Origin: Vogesella oryzae
Lineage (GTDB): Bacteria; Pseudomonadota; Gammaproteobacteria; Burkholderiales; Chromobacteriaceae
Direction: 5' to 3'
Assembly: GCF_902829295.1 (NCBI RefSeq)
Contig: NZ_CADEPL010000052.1
Location: 48,026-112,025 of the forward strand
DNA length: 64,000 nt
Part shown: positions 42,069 through 51,669 of the stretch, in pieces
Numbering within the stretch: position 1 is the first letter of the stretch
Layout of the letters: every line of letters begins with the position of its first letter
Notes under the pieces: model-generated
Databases searched by the model: none
Told to the model about the DNA's origin: nothing
Seen by the model: only the letters and a program-made list of their open reading frames with translations
Translations under genes and position numbers: made by a program

Positions 42069-42971
42069 CTAGTCGTGCAGCTCGGTCAGCGCTACCTGCT
42101 CCGGGCGCGATTCGCGGCTGATCAGCAGCACCGCGCACAGGATCAGTGCGCCACCCAAGACTTGTGTCAGGCTCAGCGCTTCGCCCAGAAACAACCGCGC
42201 CAGGATGATGGTCACCACTGGCTCGGCGGTGGAAATCAGCGAGGCCTGGGTGGCGCCGGTGCTTTGCAGCCCGGACAGGAACAGCGCCAGTGCCGCCACC
42301 GTGCCCAGCAGCACGATGCCGAGGATGGCGCTCCAGCCGGCGGGGCTGTGCGGCGGGGAGAAGCCGTTGATGGCCAGCCAGCCGCCGTAGCAGCAGGCGG
42401 CGGACAGCACCACCACGCAGGCGTGGGTCAGCGGATGGCCGCCGCGCACCAGCTGGCTGCCGGCGAGGATATACAGCGAATAGATCAGCGCGGAAGCCAG
42501 CCCCAGTAGCAGCCCCAGCGGTTGCGCCTGCAGCTCTATGCCGACCGTCACCAGCAGACCGGATAGCGCCAGGCACAACGCCAGCAGCCGGCGGCGGGTA
42601 AACGGTTCTTTCAAGAGCAGGGTGGACAGCACCAGCACGATGGCCGGAAACAGATACAGCAGCAGCGAGATGGTGCCGGCATTGGCATAGCGCAGGCCAT
42701 TGAAGTAGCAGGCGGCCATGCCGGCATAGCCCACGCTGCCCATCAGCATCAGCACCAGCAACGAGCGGCCGCGCGGCCACTCCAGGCGCTTGGCCAGACA
42801 CCACGGCAACAGCAGCATGCCGGCCAGCGCAAAGCGCAGGAACAGCAGCGTGGGGGTCGAGGTGCCGTCCAGGGTGGCAAAGTGGGCAAAGATGGCCATG
42901 CTGCCAAAGCCGATGGCGGAGAGCAGGATCTTGAGCTGGCCAAGCCAGGCATGGGGGCGGGTGGTGGACAT
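42069..42971 (-). CDS. EamA/DMT family transporter, paired with a GntR regulator
   Basis: 300 residues with about ten membrane helices in two EamA repeats. AIGFGSMAIFAHFATLDG and STAEPVVTIILARLFLGE are typical. It begins nine bases after the GntR stop, so the two form an operon divergent from the SDR-kinase-phospho-lyase genes. It may move the substrate of that pathway. Confidence 0.86.
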   Translation of the reverse strand: MSTTRPHAWLGQLKILLSAIGFGSMAIFAHFATLDGTSTPTLLFLRFALAGMLLLPWCLAKRLEWPRGRSLLVLMLMGSVGYAGMAACYFNGLRYANAGTISLLLYLFPAIVLVLSTLLLKEPFTRRRLLALCLALSGLLVTVGIELQAQPLGLLLGLASALIYSLYILAGSQLVRGGHPLTHACVVVLSAACCYGGWLAINGFSPPHSPAGWSAILGIVLLGTVAALALFLSGLQSTGATQASLISTAEPVVTIILARLFLGEALSLTQVLGGALILCAVLLISRESRPEQVALTELHD

Positions 42972-42980
42972 GGGGGCGGC

Positions 42981-43685
42981 TCAGGCAGTGGGTTGATCGT
43001 CATCCGCCGGCGCGGCATCGGCTGCGGCGGCGTTTTGCAGGTGCTGCAGGATTACCTGGCCGCCGTACAGCAGGTCGTCGCCGATGGCGCGGGCGGCAGC
43101 CGCGCCATCATGGGCGCGGATCGCCGCCAGTAGCGGGTAGTGGTAGTCGAGCATGTCGTCGCCGCCGGCGGCGTAGACCTCGGCGATCAGCGGCCCCATC
43201 TGTAGCCAGATGCGGAACAAAATCCCCTGCAGGAACGGCATGCCGGCGATGTCGACCAGCGCAAAGTGGAAGCGCTGGTTCAGGTCGCAGCCGCGGGCGA
43301 TGTCGCCGTCGGCAATCGCCTGCTGGTTCTGGCGCACCAGTTCCTCCAGCTGCGCAATCTGCGCCGCATCGGCGCGCTGGGCCGCCATCTCTGCGGCCAA
43401 CCCTTCCAGCCGGATGCGGATGGTGCGGATTTCCAGATAACGCGCCACCGTCATGTGCGGTACGCGGATGTCGCGCGCCGACTTCATGGTCAGCGCCTGT
43501 TCCTGCACCAGCCGCAGGATGGCGTCGCGCACCGGGGTGACGCTGGTGCCCAGCCGCGCCGCCAGCTCGCGGATTTTCAGCCGCTCGCCCGGCTTCAGCC
43601 GCCCTTCGATCAGGGCATTGCTCAGCAGGCGGTAGACGGTGCTGCCGAGGTTGTCGTGTTCCAGTGTATCCAGTGCGTCGCTCAT
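42981..43685 (-). CDS. GntR-family regulator (FCD type) of the divergent catabolic operon
   Basis: 234 residues from the ATG at 43685 (MSDALDTLEHDN). Winged helix with IRELAARLGTSVTPVRDAIL (about 42-61) and an FCD domain with metal-site-like residues in LNQRFHFALVDIAG and the later HDG segment. Divergent from SDR-kinase-phospho-lyase, with two matching palindromes between. Confidence 0.88.
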   Translation of the reverse strand: MSDALDTLEHDNLGSTVYRLLSNALIEGRLKPGERLKIRELAARLGTSVTPVRDAILRLVQEQALTMKSARDIRVPHMTVARYLEIRTIRIRLEGLAAEMAAQRADAAQIAQLEELVRQNQQAIADGDIARGCDLNQRFHFALVDIAGMPFLQGILFRIWLQMGPLIAEVYAAGGDDMLDYHYPLLAAIRAHDGAAAARAIGDDLLYGGQVILQHLQNAAAADAAPADDDQPTA

Positions 43686-43737
43686 GGCTGGTGGCAAGAA
43701 TGGGGGGCAGTCGATTCTAGCATCGCGCCAAGAATGT

Positions 43738-43749
43738 TTGATGCATCAA
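43738..43749. promoter_or_regulatory. Candidate GntR operator 1
   Basis: TTGATGCATCAA, a perfect palindrome with core TGATGCATCA, 53 nt upstream of the GntR start codon. The identical core recurs at 43834-43843. Confidence 0.6.
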
Positions 43750-43831
43750 GAATCAGGGTTGGCCGCAGCATCGCTACGGCAGGGCAAGCCATGCGCGAAA
43801 GCAAGGGCTTGTCAGCTAAAAATACAGCAAA

Positions 43832-43845
43832 TATGATGCATCATA
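43832..43845. promoter_or_regulatory. Candidate GntR operator 2
   Basis: TATGATGCATCATA, a perfect palindrome sharing the core TGATGCATCA with operator 1; the centres are 95 bp apart. It is 90 nt upstream of the SDR start. Confidence 0.6.
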
Positions 43846-43935
43846 ATTTACTGGCCGGCCAGTGTAACGGCCAGCCGGACGAGCGGTCGCGCCGTCGTGG
43901 CGCTGGCCGCAACTAACTGCAAAGGAGGAGGTGCG

Positions 43936-44676
43936 ATGGCGGACAAACAGCACTACATGTTGCTGACGGGGGCCAGCCGTGGCATCGGCCACGCCACCGT
44001 CAAGCTGTTCCAGCAACACAACTGGCACATCCTGACCGTGTCGCGGCAGCCGTTTTCCGAGGACTGCCGCTGGCCGTCGGCACGCGCCAGCCATGTACAG
44101 GCCGATCTGGCCGAGCTGTCCTGCCTCGACGCGCTGGTGGCCGAGGTGCGCAGCCGGCTGCCGGATGGCGAGCTGCACGCGCTGGTGAACAATGCCGGCA
44201 TTTCGCCCAAGGGGCCGGATGGCGCGCGGCTGGGGATTCTGGATAGCGATGCGGATACCTGGGGCCGGGTGCTCAACGTCAATCTGGTCTCCACTGCACT
44301 GCTGGCGCGCGGGCTGTTTCCGGAGTTGAAAAAAGGGCAGGGCAGCATCGTCAATGTCACCTCGATTGCCGGCTCGCGGGTGCATCCGTTTGCCGGTGTC
44401 GCCTACGCCGCCTCCAAGGCCGGCCTGGCCGCCTTGACCCGCGAGCTGGCGCACGAGTTCGCGCCGCACGGCATCCGAGCCAACGCCATTGCGCCGGGCG
44501 AGATCGACACCGCCATCCTGTCGCCGGACACCGCCCAAATCGTGGAACACGATGTGCCGCTGCGGCGGCTGGGCACCCCGCACGAGGTGGCGGAGGCGAT
44601 CTACTTCCTGTGCTCCGGCCACTCTTCTTACATCAACGGCGCGGAAATCCACATCAACGGAGGCCAGCATGTCTGA
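43936..44676 (+). CDS. Short-chain dehydrogenase/reductase
   Basis: 246 residues. Cofactor motif TGASRGIGH (11-19), NNAG (85-88), and the catalytic Ser143, Tyr157 and Lys161 (SIAGS, YAASK). The start has a strong AAAGGAGG site. Its last codons overlap the kinase start, giving a coupled operon. The substrate is unknown; an alcohol or amino alcohol would suit the kinase and phospho-lyase beside it. Confidence 0.92.
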   Translation: MADKQHYMLLTGASRGIGHATVKLFQQHNWHILTVSRQPFSEDCRWPSARASHVQADLAELSCLDALVAEVRSRLPDGELHALVNNAGISPKGPDGARLGILDSDADTWGRVLNVNLVSTALLARGLFPELKKGQGSIVNVTSIAGSRVHPFAGVAYAASKAGLAALTRELAHEFAPHGIRANAIAPGEIDTAILSPDTAQIVEHDVPLRRLGTPHEVAEAIYFLCSGHSSYINGAEIHINGGQHV

Positions 44677-45727
44677 CAGCACCATCGACCAGCTGTTTTC
44701 CACCATGGGCAGCACCACCTCGCTGCAGGCAGCCAGCGAGCTGCTGTGGCAGCACTATGGCCTGCGCGGCAGCGCCAGCCCGCTGAACAGCGAACGCGAC
44801 CAGAACTTCCGCATCGATGGCGATGACGGCCGGCAGTATGTGCTGAAGCTGACGCACCCGGCCGAGGCGCGCGGCGTCACCGATTTCCAGACCCGCGCCT
44901 TGCTGCATGCCGCCAGCCGCGACCCGTCGCTGCCGATTCCGCGCGTCATCCCGCGGCTGGACGGCGAGCCGTATGCGGCGATTACCCTGCCGGACGGCAC
45001 GCAGCGGGTATTGCGGCTGCTGAGCTATCTGCACGGCCAACCTTTGCACCAGATCATGCGCAGTGCGGCGCAGCGCAGGCATTTGGGGTATACGCTGGGG
45101 CGGCTGGATGTAGCGCTCGGCGATTTCAGCCATCCGTCCGCCGGGCATGCGCTGCTGTGGGACATCCAGCACAGCGACCGGCTGCAACCGCTGCTGGCGG
45201 AGCTGCCGGCAGGCGAGCGCACCGCCACGTTGGCCGCATTTCTGCAGCATTTTGTGCGCGACATCCAGCCGGCGCTGGCCGGACTGCGGCGGCAGGTGAT
45301 CCATAACGATCTCAACCCGTACAACGTGCTGGTCGATCCGCAGGAGCAGATCACCACCTGCGGGCTGATCGACTTCGGCGACATGGTGCAGGCGCCGCTG
45401 ATAAACGAGCTGGCGGTGGCCTGTTCCTACCAGCTGTCCGGCAATGCCAATCCGCTGGATAGCGCCGCCGAGCTGATCGCCGGCTATCACCAGGCTTGCC
45501 CGCTGCTGCGCGAGGAAGTGCTGCTGCTGTACGACTTGATTCTCACCCGGCTGTGCATGACGGTGACCATCACCGGCTGGCGCGCTGCGCGCTATCCGGA
45601 CAACCAGACTTATATCCTGCGCAACAACGGCCTGAGTTGGGACGGGCTGCAACGGCTGGGCGCGCTGGACCGCGCCGAGGCGCAGGCATTTTTGCTGCAG
45701 GTGTGCGGCATGAAAGGACAAGCATGA
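44669..45727 (+). CDS. APH-family small-molecule kinase, hydroxylysine/ethanolamine kinase-like
   Basis: 352 residues. Phosphotransferase fold with ATP-binding Lys60 in YVLKLTHP, catalytic Asp214 in VIHNDLNPYNVL and metal-binding Asp235 in LIDFGD. It overlaps the SDR gene by eight bases and the PLP gene by four. Coupling to an AGXT2L-like PLP enzyme suggests phosphorylation of an amino alcohol such as 5-hydroxylysine, ethanolamine or aminopropanol; the specific substrate is inference. Confidence 0.82.
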   Translation: MSDSTIDQLFSTMGSTTSLQAASELLWQHYGLRGSASPLNSERDQNFRIDGDDGRQYVLKLTHPAEARGVTDFQTRALLHAASRDPSLPIPRVIPRLDGEPYAAITLPDGTQRVLRLLSYLHGQPLHQIMRSAAQRRHLGYTLGRLDVALGDFSHPSAGHALLWDIQHSDRLQPLLAELPAGERTATLAAFLQHFVRDIQPALAGLRRQVIHNDLNPYNVLVDPQEQITTCGLIDFGDMVQAPLINELAVACSYQLSGNANPLDSAAELIAGYHQACPLLREEVLLLYDLILTRLCMTVTITGWRAARYPDNQTYILRNNGLSWDGLQRLGALDRAEAQAFLLQVCGMKGQA

Positions 45728-47052
45728 GCAAGGATCAACGCATGGCCAATGCCTTCGACCCTGCCACCGTCGGCAGCCTGCCGGCACGAGAGCAGGCGCT
45801 GATCCGGCGCCGGCAGCAGGTGCTGGGCCAGGCCTACCGCCTGTTCTACGAGCAGCCGCTGCACGTGGTGCGCGGCGAGGGCGTGTGGCTGTACGACCCG
45901 GATGGCAAGCCGTATCTCGACGTCTACAATAACGTCGCCTCGGTCGGGCATAGCCACCCGCGGGTGGTGGCAGCCATCGCGCAGCAGGCGGCGACGCTGA
46001 ACACCCATACCCGTTACCTTAACGACATCATCCTCGACTACGCCGAGCGGTTGCTGGCGACGCTGCCGGCGGCGATCGGCCAGGCGATGTTCACCTGCAC
46101 CGGCAGCGAGGCCAACGATCTGGCGCTGCGGCTGGCGGCCAACTACAGCGGCGGTAGCGGCGTGATTGTCACCAGCCATGCCTATCACGGCGTCACCAGC
46201 AGCGTGGCGGCGTGCTCGCCGGCCTTCGGCCACAACGTGCCGCTGGGCGTGCATGTGCGTACCGTGCCGGCGCCCGATGGCTATCGCCATCCGGACGAGG
46301 ACGTGGCAGAGTGCTTCACCCGCCATGTGCAACAGGCCATCGATGACCTGCAGCGGCATGGCATCCGGCCGGCGGCGCTGCTGGTGGACACGCTGTTTAC
46401 CAGCGATGGCGTGTTTGCCGAGCCGGCAGGCTTTCTCGCCGGCGCGGTGGATGCCATCCGCGCCGCCGGCGGGGTGTTCATCGCCGACGAGGTGCAGGCC
46501 GGCTTTGCCCGCAGCGGCAGCCAGTTCTGGGGCTTCCAGCGCCACGGCGTCACCCCGGATATCGTCACCATGGGCAAGCCGATGGGCAACGGCCACCCCA
46601 TCGCCGGGCTGGCGGCACGGCCAGAGATCATCGATGCCTTCGGCAGCAAGGTGCGCTATTTCAATACCTTCGGCGGCAACCCGGTGTCGTGCGCCGCCGG
46701 CCTCGCGGTACTGGACATCATCCGTGACGAAAACCTGCAGCAGAACGCACACGACACCGGCGCCTATCTCAAGGCCGGCTTCGACAGGTTGGCCGCCAAA
46801 CACGAGCTGATCGGCGACGTGCGCGGCGCCGGCTTCTTCCTCGGCGTGGAGCTGGTAAGCGACCGCCAGCGCAAGACGGCGGCAAAGGAAGAGACAGTGC
46901 GCATCGTCAACGCGCTGCGCCAGCGGCAGATCCTGCTCAGCGCCACCGGCCCGGCCGGCAATATCCTCAAGCTGCGGCCGCAGCTGCCGTTCTCGCGCGA
47001 CAACGCCGATCTGCTGCTGGGCACGCTGGACGAGGTGCTGGCGGCGTTGTAG
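45724..47052 (+). CDS. Class III PLP enzyme, phospho-lyase-like (AGXT2L group)
   Basis: 442 residues. Class III aminotransferase fold with PLP-binding Asp255 in [10 protein letters not shown] and Schiff-base Lys285 in [11 protein letters not shown]. The segments [31 protein letters not shown] and [15 protein letters not shown] closely resemble ethanolamine-phosphate and 5-phosphohydroxylysine phospho-lyases from memory, more than ordinary omega-transaminases. Such enzymes release phosphate and ammonia to give an aldehyde. A transaminase role remains possible. Confidence 0.82.
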   Translation: MSKDQRMANAFDPATVGSLPAREQALIRRRQQVLGQAYRLFYEQPLHVVRGEGVWLYDPDGKPYLDVYNNVASVGHSHPRVVAAIAQQAATLNTHTRYLNDIILDYAERLLATLPAAIGQAMFTCTGSEANDLALRLAANYSGGSGVIVTSHAYHGVTSSVAACSPAFGHNVPLGVHVRTVPAPDGYRHPDEDVAECFTRHVQQAIDDLQRHGIRPAALLVDTLFTSDGVFAEPAGFLAGAVDAIRAAGGVFIADEVQAGFARSGSQFWGFQRHGVTPDIVTMGKPMGNGHPIAGLAARPEIIDAFGSKVRYFNTFGGNPVSCAAGLAVLDIIRDENLQQNAHDTGAYLKAGFDRLAAKHELIGDVRGAGFFLGVELVSDRQRKTAAKEETVRIVNALRQRQILLSATGPAGNILKLRPQLPFSRDNADLLLGTLDEVLAAL

Positions 47053-47189
47053 CCATGCGGCCAACCCCGTGGCCGCCGCGCCCAGCTTGGCCGCCATGCC
47101 GCCGCCGCGCGGCACTGTATCGCCCATGACGTACAGTTGGTAAACCGGCGACACACTCCGCTACTGTAATGACAGCAACGGAGGAAAGC

Positions 47190-48359
47190 ATGAATCAACT
47201 CGAGAGTCGTCCGCCGGCAGGCAAAGGCTGGCGCAAGGGCGGGCTAATCGCCGGCGCGCTGCTGTTGCTGGCGGTGGCCGGTTGGTGGCTGACACCGCGT
47301 GCCGCACCGGCAGCGGAGCGGCTCAGCCAGAAAGTCACCGTCGGCAGCCTGGAAAAAACCGTCACCGCGCAAGGCTCGCTGGCGCCGCGCGATTATGTGG
47401 ATGTCGGCGCGCAGGTCTCCGGCCAGATCAGCAAGGTATATGTCGGCATCGGCCAGCAGGTGAAGCAGGGCCAGCTGCTGGTGCAGATCGACCCGGAGTC
47501 GTACCAGACCAAGGTGGATAGCGACCGCGCCGCAGTGGATGACCTGCTGGCGCAGCGCGACAAGCAGCAGGCCTCGCTGCGGCTGGCATCCCAGGCGCTG
47601 GCGCGGCAGACCGGCTTGGCCAAGGCCGATGCCACCAGTAGCGAGGCGCTGGAAACCGCGCAGACCGAACACGACGAAGCCGCCGCCACGCTGCGCTCGC
47701 TTGAGGCGCAGATCGCCAAGGCGCGCGCCACGCTGCGGGGCGACGAAGTCAGCCTCAAATACACCCGCATTTACGCGCCGATCGACGGCACCGTGGTGTC
47801 GCAAAGCTATCTGCAGGGGCAGACCATCAATTCCAGCCAGAGCGCGCCGACCATTCTGCGCGTGGCGCGGCTGGACCCGATGACGGTGGAGGCCAGTGTG
47901 GCCGAGGCCGATGTGCCGCAGCTCAAGCCGGGTATGCGCGCCTGGTTCACCACCCTGGGCGACAGCCAGACCCGGCATCAGGCCACGGTGCGGCAGATCA
48001 AGCCGACGCCGACCACCACCAACGACGTGGTGCTGTACACCGTGCTGCTGGATGTGCCCAATCCGGCGCAGAAACTGATGATCACCATGACCGCGCAGGT
48101 GTTCTTCCAGCTCGACCAGGTCAGCGGCTTGCCGGTGGTGCCACTGGCCGCGCTCAAGCCCTTGTCGCAGGACGGCGTGCATTACCGCGCGCAGGTGCTG
48201 GTGGATGGCAAGGTGCAGGACCGCGACGTGGTGGTGCGGCTGGCCACCCGCAGCCAGGCGGCGATTGCCAGCGGGCTGAAGGCCGGCGACGAGCTGATGC
48301 TGGCGACCGACAGTGGCAAGAGCAGCAGCCGCAACATGCCGCCGCCGCCCGGAGGCTAG
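47190..48359 (+). CDS. macA: MacA-like periplasmic efflux adaptor
   Basis: 389 residues. N-terminal membrane anchor (about 11-29), lipoyl half-motifs (YVDVGAQVSGQISKVYVGIG and YTRIYAPIDGTVVS), a coiled-coil hairpin (about 100-195) and beta-barrel domains, ordered as in MacA. The ATG at 47190 has GGAGGAAA. Its stop is one base from macB. MacA links the MacB ATPase to a TolC-like channel. Confidence 0.88.
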   Translation: MNQLESRPPAGKGWRKGGLIAGALLLLAVAGWWLTPRAAPAAERLSQKVTVGSLEKTVTAQGSLAPRDYVDVGAQVSGQISKVYVGIGQQVKQGQLLVQIDPESYQTKVDSDRAAVDDLLAQRDKQQASLRLASQALARQTGLAKADATSSEALETAQTEHDEAAATLRSLEAQIAKARATLRGDEVSLKYTRIYAPIDGTVVSQSYLQGQTINSSQSAPTILRVARLDPMTVEASVAEADVPQLKPGMRAWFTTLGDSQTRHQATVRQIKPTPTTTNDVVLYTVLLDVPNPAQKLMITMTAQVFFQLDQVSGLPVVPLAALKPLSQDGVHYRAQVLVDGKVQDRDVVVRLATRSQAAIASGLKAGDELMLATDSGKSSSRNMPPPPGG

Positions 48360-48360
48360 C

Positions 48361-50295
48361 ATGGACGCCATGCTGACATTGCAGGGGGTAAGCAAGCGTT
48401 ACCGCGCCGGTGATGGCGACAGCATCGTGCTGCAGGACATCGAGCTGAGCATCCGGCGCGGCGAGTTTGTCGCTCTGCTGGGGCCGTCCGGCTGCGGCAA
48501 GTCCACCATGATGAACATCCTCGGCTGTCTGGACCGCGCCAGCAGCGGCCGCTATCTGGTAGCCGGGCAGGATGTGGCGACGCTGGACAGCGACGAGTTG
48601 GCCGCACTGCGCTGCCGCACCTTCGGCTTCGTGTTCCAGCGCTACAACCTGCTGGCCTCGGCCAGCTCCAGCGACAACGTGGCGCTGCCGGCGATCTACG
48701 CCGGGATGGAGGCGGAGTCACGGCAGCAGCGCGCGCAGCAATTGCTGACACGGCTGGGGCTGGGCGACCGGCTGCTGCACAAGCCGGCGCAGCTGTCCGG
48801 CGGCCAGCAGCAGCGGGTGTCGATCGCCCGTGCGCTGATGAACGATGCGCCGGTGATCCTGGCCGACGAGCCGACCGGTGCGCTGGACAGCCAGAACGGC
48901 CGCGACGTGCTGGCGCTGCTGCAACAGCTGCACGCCGAGGGCCGCACCATCGTGCTGATTACCCACGATCTGGAGATTGCCGGCTACGCCGAGCGCATCA
49001 TCCGCCTGCGCGATGGCCGGGTCGAGTCCGACAGCGGCCCGGTGCCGCGGCCGCCGCAGGAGCTTGACCGCCATCAGCTGCCGGCGGTACGGCAGCTGTC
49101 GCTGGCACGGGTGTGGGAGGCGGTGCAGATGGCGCTGGTGGCGCTGCAGGCCAACCTGTTCCGCACCGCGCTGACCCTGCTGGGGGTGATCATCGGCGTG
49201 GCGGCAGTGGTCACCATGATGGCGATCGGCAACGGCAGCAAGGCCGAGGTGCTCGACCGCATCGCCGCCATGGGCACCAACCTGCTGCTGGTGCGGCCAG
49301 GGGCGCCCGGCGTGCGGCCAACCGGCAAGATCGCCACCCTGACCGCCGACGATGCCCGCGCCATCGCCAGTCTGCCCAACGTCAACGGCGTGGTGCCGAT
49401 GCGCAGCGGCAGCGGCACCACGCTGCGGCTGGGCAACAAGGACTACCAGAGCGAGATCCAGGGCGTGTGGCCCAGCTACCCGCAGGTGAAAAGCTGGGGT
49501 TTGAGCCAAGGGGCGTTCTTCGGCCCGGCCGAGGAAGAGCGCCAGGCGGCGGTGATCGTGCTGGGGCAGACCGTGGTCGACAGCCTGTTCCCGTTGGGAC
49601 AGAACCCGGTGGGGCAGTACGTGATGGTGTCCAGCATCCCGTTTGAAGTGGTGGGGGTGATGGAGAAAAAGGGTGCCAACAGTTTTGGCCAGGATCAGGA
49701 CGACGTCGCCTTCGTGCCGCTGTCCACCGCGCAGTCGCGACTGATGGGGCAGCGCTACGTCAGCTCCATCACCGTCAGCATGGCCAGCATTGCCAAGAGC
49801 AGCGTTACCGAGCAGCTGATCAGCCGCATCCTGCTGGCGCGGCACGGCAGCGAGGACTTCCAGGTGCGCAATACCGCCTCGCTGGTGGAGATGATTACCA
49901 AGACGCAGAACACGCTGACGCTGCTGCTGGGCTTGGTGGCGGCGATCTCGCTGCTGGTGGGCGGCATCGGCGTGATGAACATCATGCTGGTGTCGGTGAC
50001 CGAGCGCACCCGCGAGATCGGCCTGCGCATGGCCACCGGCGCGCCAGTGGGCAGCATCCTGCTGCAGTTCAATGTCGAGGCGGTGGTGGTATGCGGGCTG
50101 GGCGGGCTGATCGGCATCGCCATCGGCTTGCTGGCGGTGTGGGGGCTGAAACTGGCGGGGGTGTCGGCGGTGTATTCGCTGTTGCCGCCGCTACTGGCCT
50201 TCAGCTGCGCCTTTGTCACCGGCTGCGTGTTCGGTTACCTGCCGGCGCGCAAGGCCGCCCGGCTGGACCCGGTGGTCGCGCTGGCGGCGGAATAG
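48361..50295 (+). CDS. macB: MacB-like ABC transporter, ATPase-permease fusion
   Basis: 644 residues. N-terminal ABC domain with Walker [10 protein letters not shown], signature LSGGQQQR and Walker [12 protein letters not shown]; then a membrane helix near 270 ([20 protein letters not shown], in part), a large periplasmic domain and three C-terminal helices with [20 protein letters not shown], the MacB/FtsX signature. Exports macrolides, peptides or siderophores in known systems; substrate here is unknown. Confidence 0.93.
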   Translation: MDAMLTLQGVSKRYRAGDGDSIVLQDIELSIRRGEFVALLGPSGCGKSTMMNILGCLDRASSGRYLVAGQDVATLDSDELAALRCRTFGFVFQRYNLLASASSSDNVALPAIYAGMEAESRQQRAQQLLTRLGLGDRLLHKPAQLSGGQQQRVSIARALMNDAPVILADEPTGALDSQNGRDVLALLQQLHAEGRTIVLITHDLEIAGYAERIIRLRDGRVESDSGPVPRPPQELDRHQLPAVRQLSLARVWEAVQMALVALQANLFRTALTLLGVIIGVAAVVTMMAIGNGSKAEVLDRIAAMGTNLLLVRPGAPGVRPTGKIATLTADDARAIASLPNVNGVVPMRSGSGTTLRLGNKDYQSEIQGVWPSYPQVKSWGLSQGAFFGPAEEERQAAVIVLGQTVVDSLFPLGQNPVGQYVMVSSIPFEVVGVMEKKGANSFGQDQDDVAFVPLSTAQSRLMGQRYVSSITVSMASIAKSSVTEQLISRILLARHGSEDFQVRNTASLVEMITKTQNTLTLLLGLVAAISLLVGGIGVMNIMLVSVTERTREIGLRMATGAPVGSILLQFNVEAVVVCGLGGLIGIAIGLLAVWGLKLAGVSAVYSLLPPLLAFSCAFVTGCVFGYLPARKAARLDPVVALAAE

Positions 50296-50304
50296 GATTT
50301 GAAG

Positions 50305-51663
50305 ATGCGATGGATTTCCCTCCCGGCAGCGCTGCTGTGTCTGGCGCCCAGCCCGCTACTGGCCGCCGGCAACGCGGACCTGCCGCTGCAACAGGATGCC
50401 TGGCGACAGGCTGCCGTGCCGTGGCAGGCGCCGCGCAGCGCCGTCGACTGGTGGCAGGCATTCGGCAGCCGCACGCTGCCGGCCTTGCAGGCGCAGGCCC
50501 GTGCGGCCAACCCGGATCTGCTGTCGGCGCAGGCCGTCATTGCCAGGGCGCGTGCCACGCTGGCGGAAACCGCCGCCGGCGGCAGCGTGCAGCTTGGCGC
50601 CAGTGCCAGCAGCCAGCGTAGTCGCGGTAGTACCCGCAGCACCAGCAGCCAGTTGGGGCCAACGCTCAGCTACAGCGTGGACTGGTGGGGCCAGCGTGCA
50701 GCACAGGACAGCGCCGCGCAGGCGCGGGTGGTGGCCAGCGAGGCCAGCCGCGACGCCACGGCGCTGACGCTGGATAGCGAGGTGGCGCGGCAGTACTTCT
50801 CCTTGCTGGCCCTGCAGCAACAGCAGCAGCTGGCCAGCCGGCAACTGGCGGCGATGCAGCAGCGCAGCGCTTTGCTGCGGCAACAGGTGGCACTCGGCAG
50901 CAAGGCGCCGTACGAGTTGGCCGCATTGCAGCAGGACATTGCCAGCCAGACTGCAAGCGTGGCGACGCTGAGCCTGTCGCTGCAGCAGGCGTTTACCGCG
51001 CTGGCGGTGCTGTGCGGTGTCGCGCCGCAAGACTTCCGGCTGGCCGGGGAAGCATTGACCGTGCTGCAGCAGCCATACCCGGCGGCGCAGCAGCCGTCGG
51101 CATTGCTGCTACAGCGGCCGGACATCCGCGCCGCCGATGCCACCTTGCAGGCGGCGCAGGCGGATATCGCCGCCGCGCGGGCGGCGCTGTATCCGAGCTT
51201 TACGCTCAGTTGGGAAGGGGTGTTGAGCAAGGTGGCCGGCGGTCCCAGCCAGTGGGTAACGACCGCCGCGGCGGCACTGGCCGGCACGCTGTACGACGGA
51301 GGCAAGCTGCGTGCCGGTGTGCGTTACAGCGAGGCGCAGTGGCAGGTGCAGCTGCAGGCGTGGCGCAGCACGGTGCTGGCGGCGATTGCCGATGCCGACA
51401 ATGCCATGCAGGCCATCGCTGCCTACCGCCAGGCGATGATGGCGCTGGAGGCGCAGTTGCGGGCGGCGGAGCAGCAGGAGCGGGCAGCTGCCGCCCGCTA
51501 CCAGCTGGGTGCCATCGACAAGGCCACGCTGCTGGCGCAGCAGGAAAGCATGCTGGCGGTGCGGCAGAGCTGGTGCGAGATGCGCGGCAAACTGCTGTCT
51601 GCCAGCGCCAGCCTGTACGAGGCGCTGGGCGGCGCGCCGCTGACGCAGAGCGCTGGTGGCTAG
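50305..51663 (+). CDS. Outer membrane efflux protein (TolC/NodT family)
   Basis: 452 residues from the ATG at 50305; a TTG two codons upstream is less likely. Signal peptide (LPAALLCLAPSPLLAAG) without a lipobox cysteine. Repeated long Ala/Gln-rich helices and paired YPSFTLS / LGATYDG-like barrel segments match outer membrane factors. Completes a MacA-MacB-TolC tripartite pump. Confidence 0.9.
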   Translation: MRWISLPAALLCLAPSPLLAAGNADLPLQQDAWRQAAVPWQAPRSAVDWWQAFGSRTLPALQAQARAANPDLLSAQAVIARARATLAETAAGGSVQLGASASSQRSRGSTRSTSSQLGPTLSYSVDWWGQRAAQDSAAQARVVASEASRDATALTLDSEVARQYFSLLALQQQQQLASRQLAAMQQRSALLRQQVALGSKAPYELAALQQDIASQTASVATLSLSLQQAFTALAVLCGVAPQDFRLAGEALTVLQQPYPAAQQPSALLLQRPDIRAADATLQAAQADIAAARAALYPSFTLSWEGVLSKVAGGPSQWVTTAAAALAGTLYDGGKLRAGVRYSEAQWQVQLQAWRSTVLAAIADADNAMQAIAAYRQAMMALEAQLRAAEQQERAAAARYQLGAIDKATLLAQQESMLAVRQSWCEMRGKLLSASASLYEALGGAPLTQSAGG

Positions 51664-51669
51664 CGCGTG

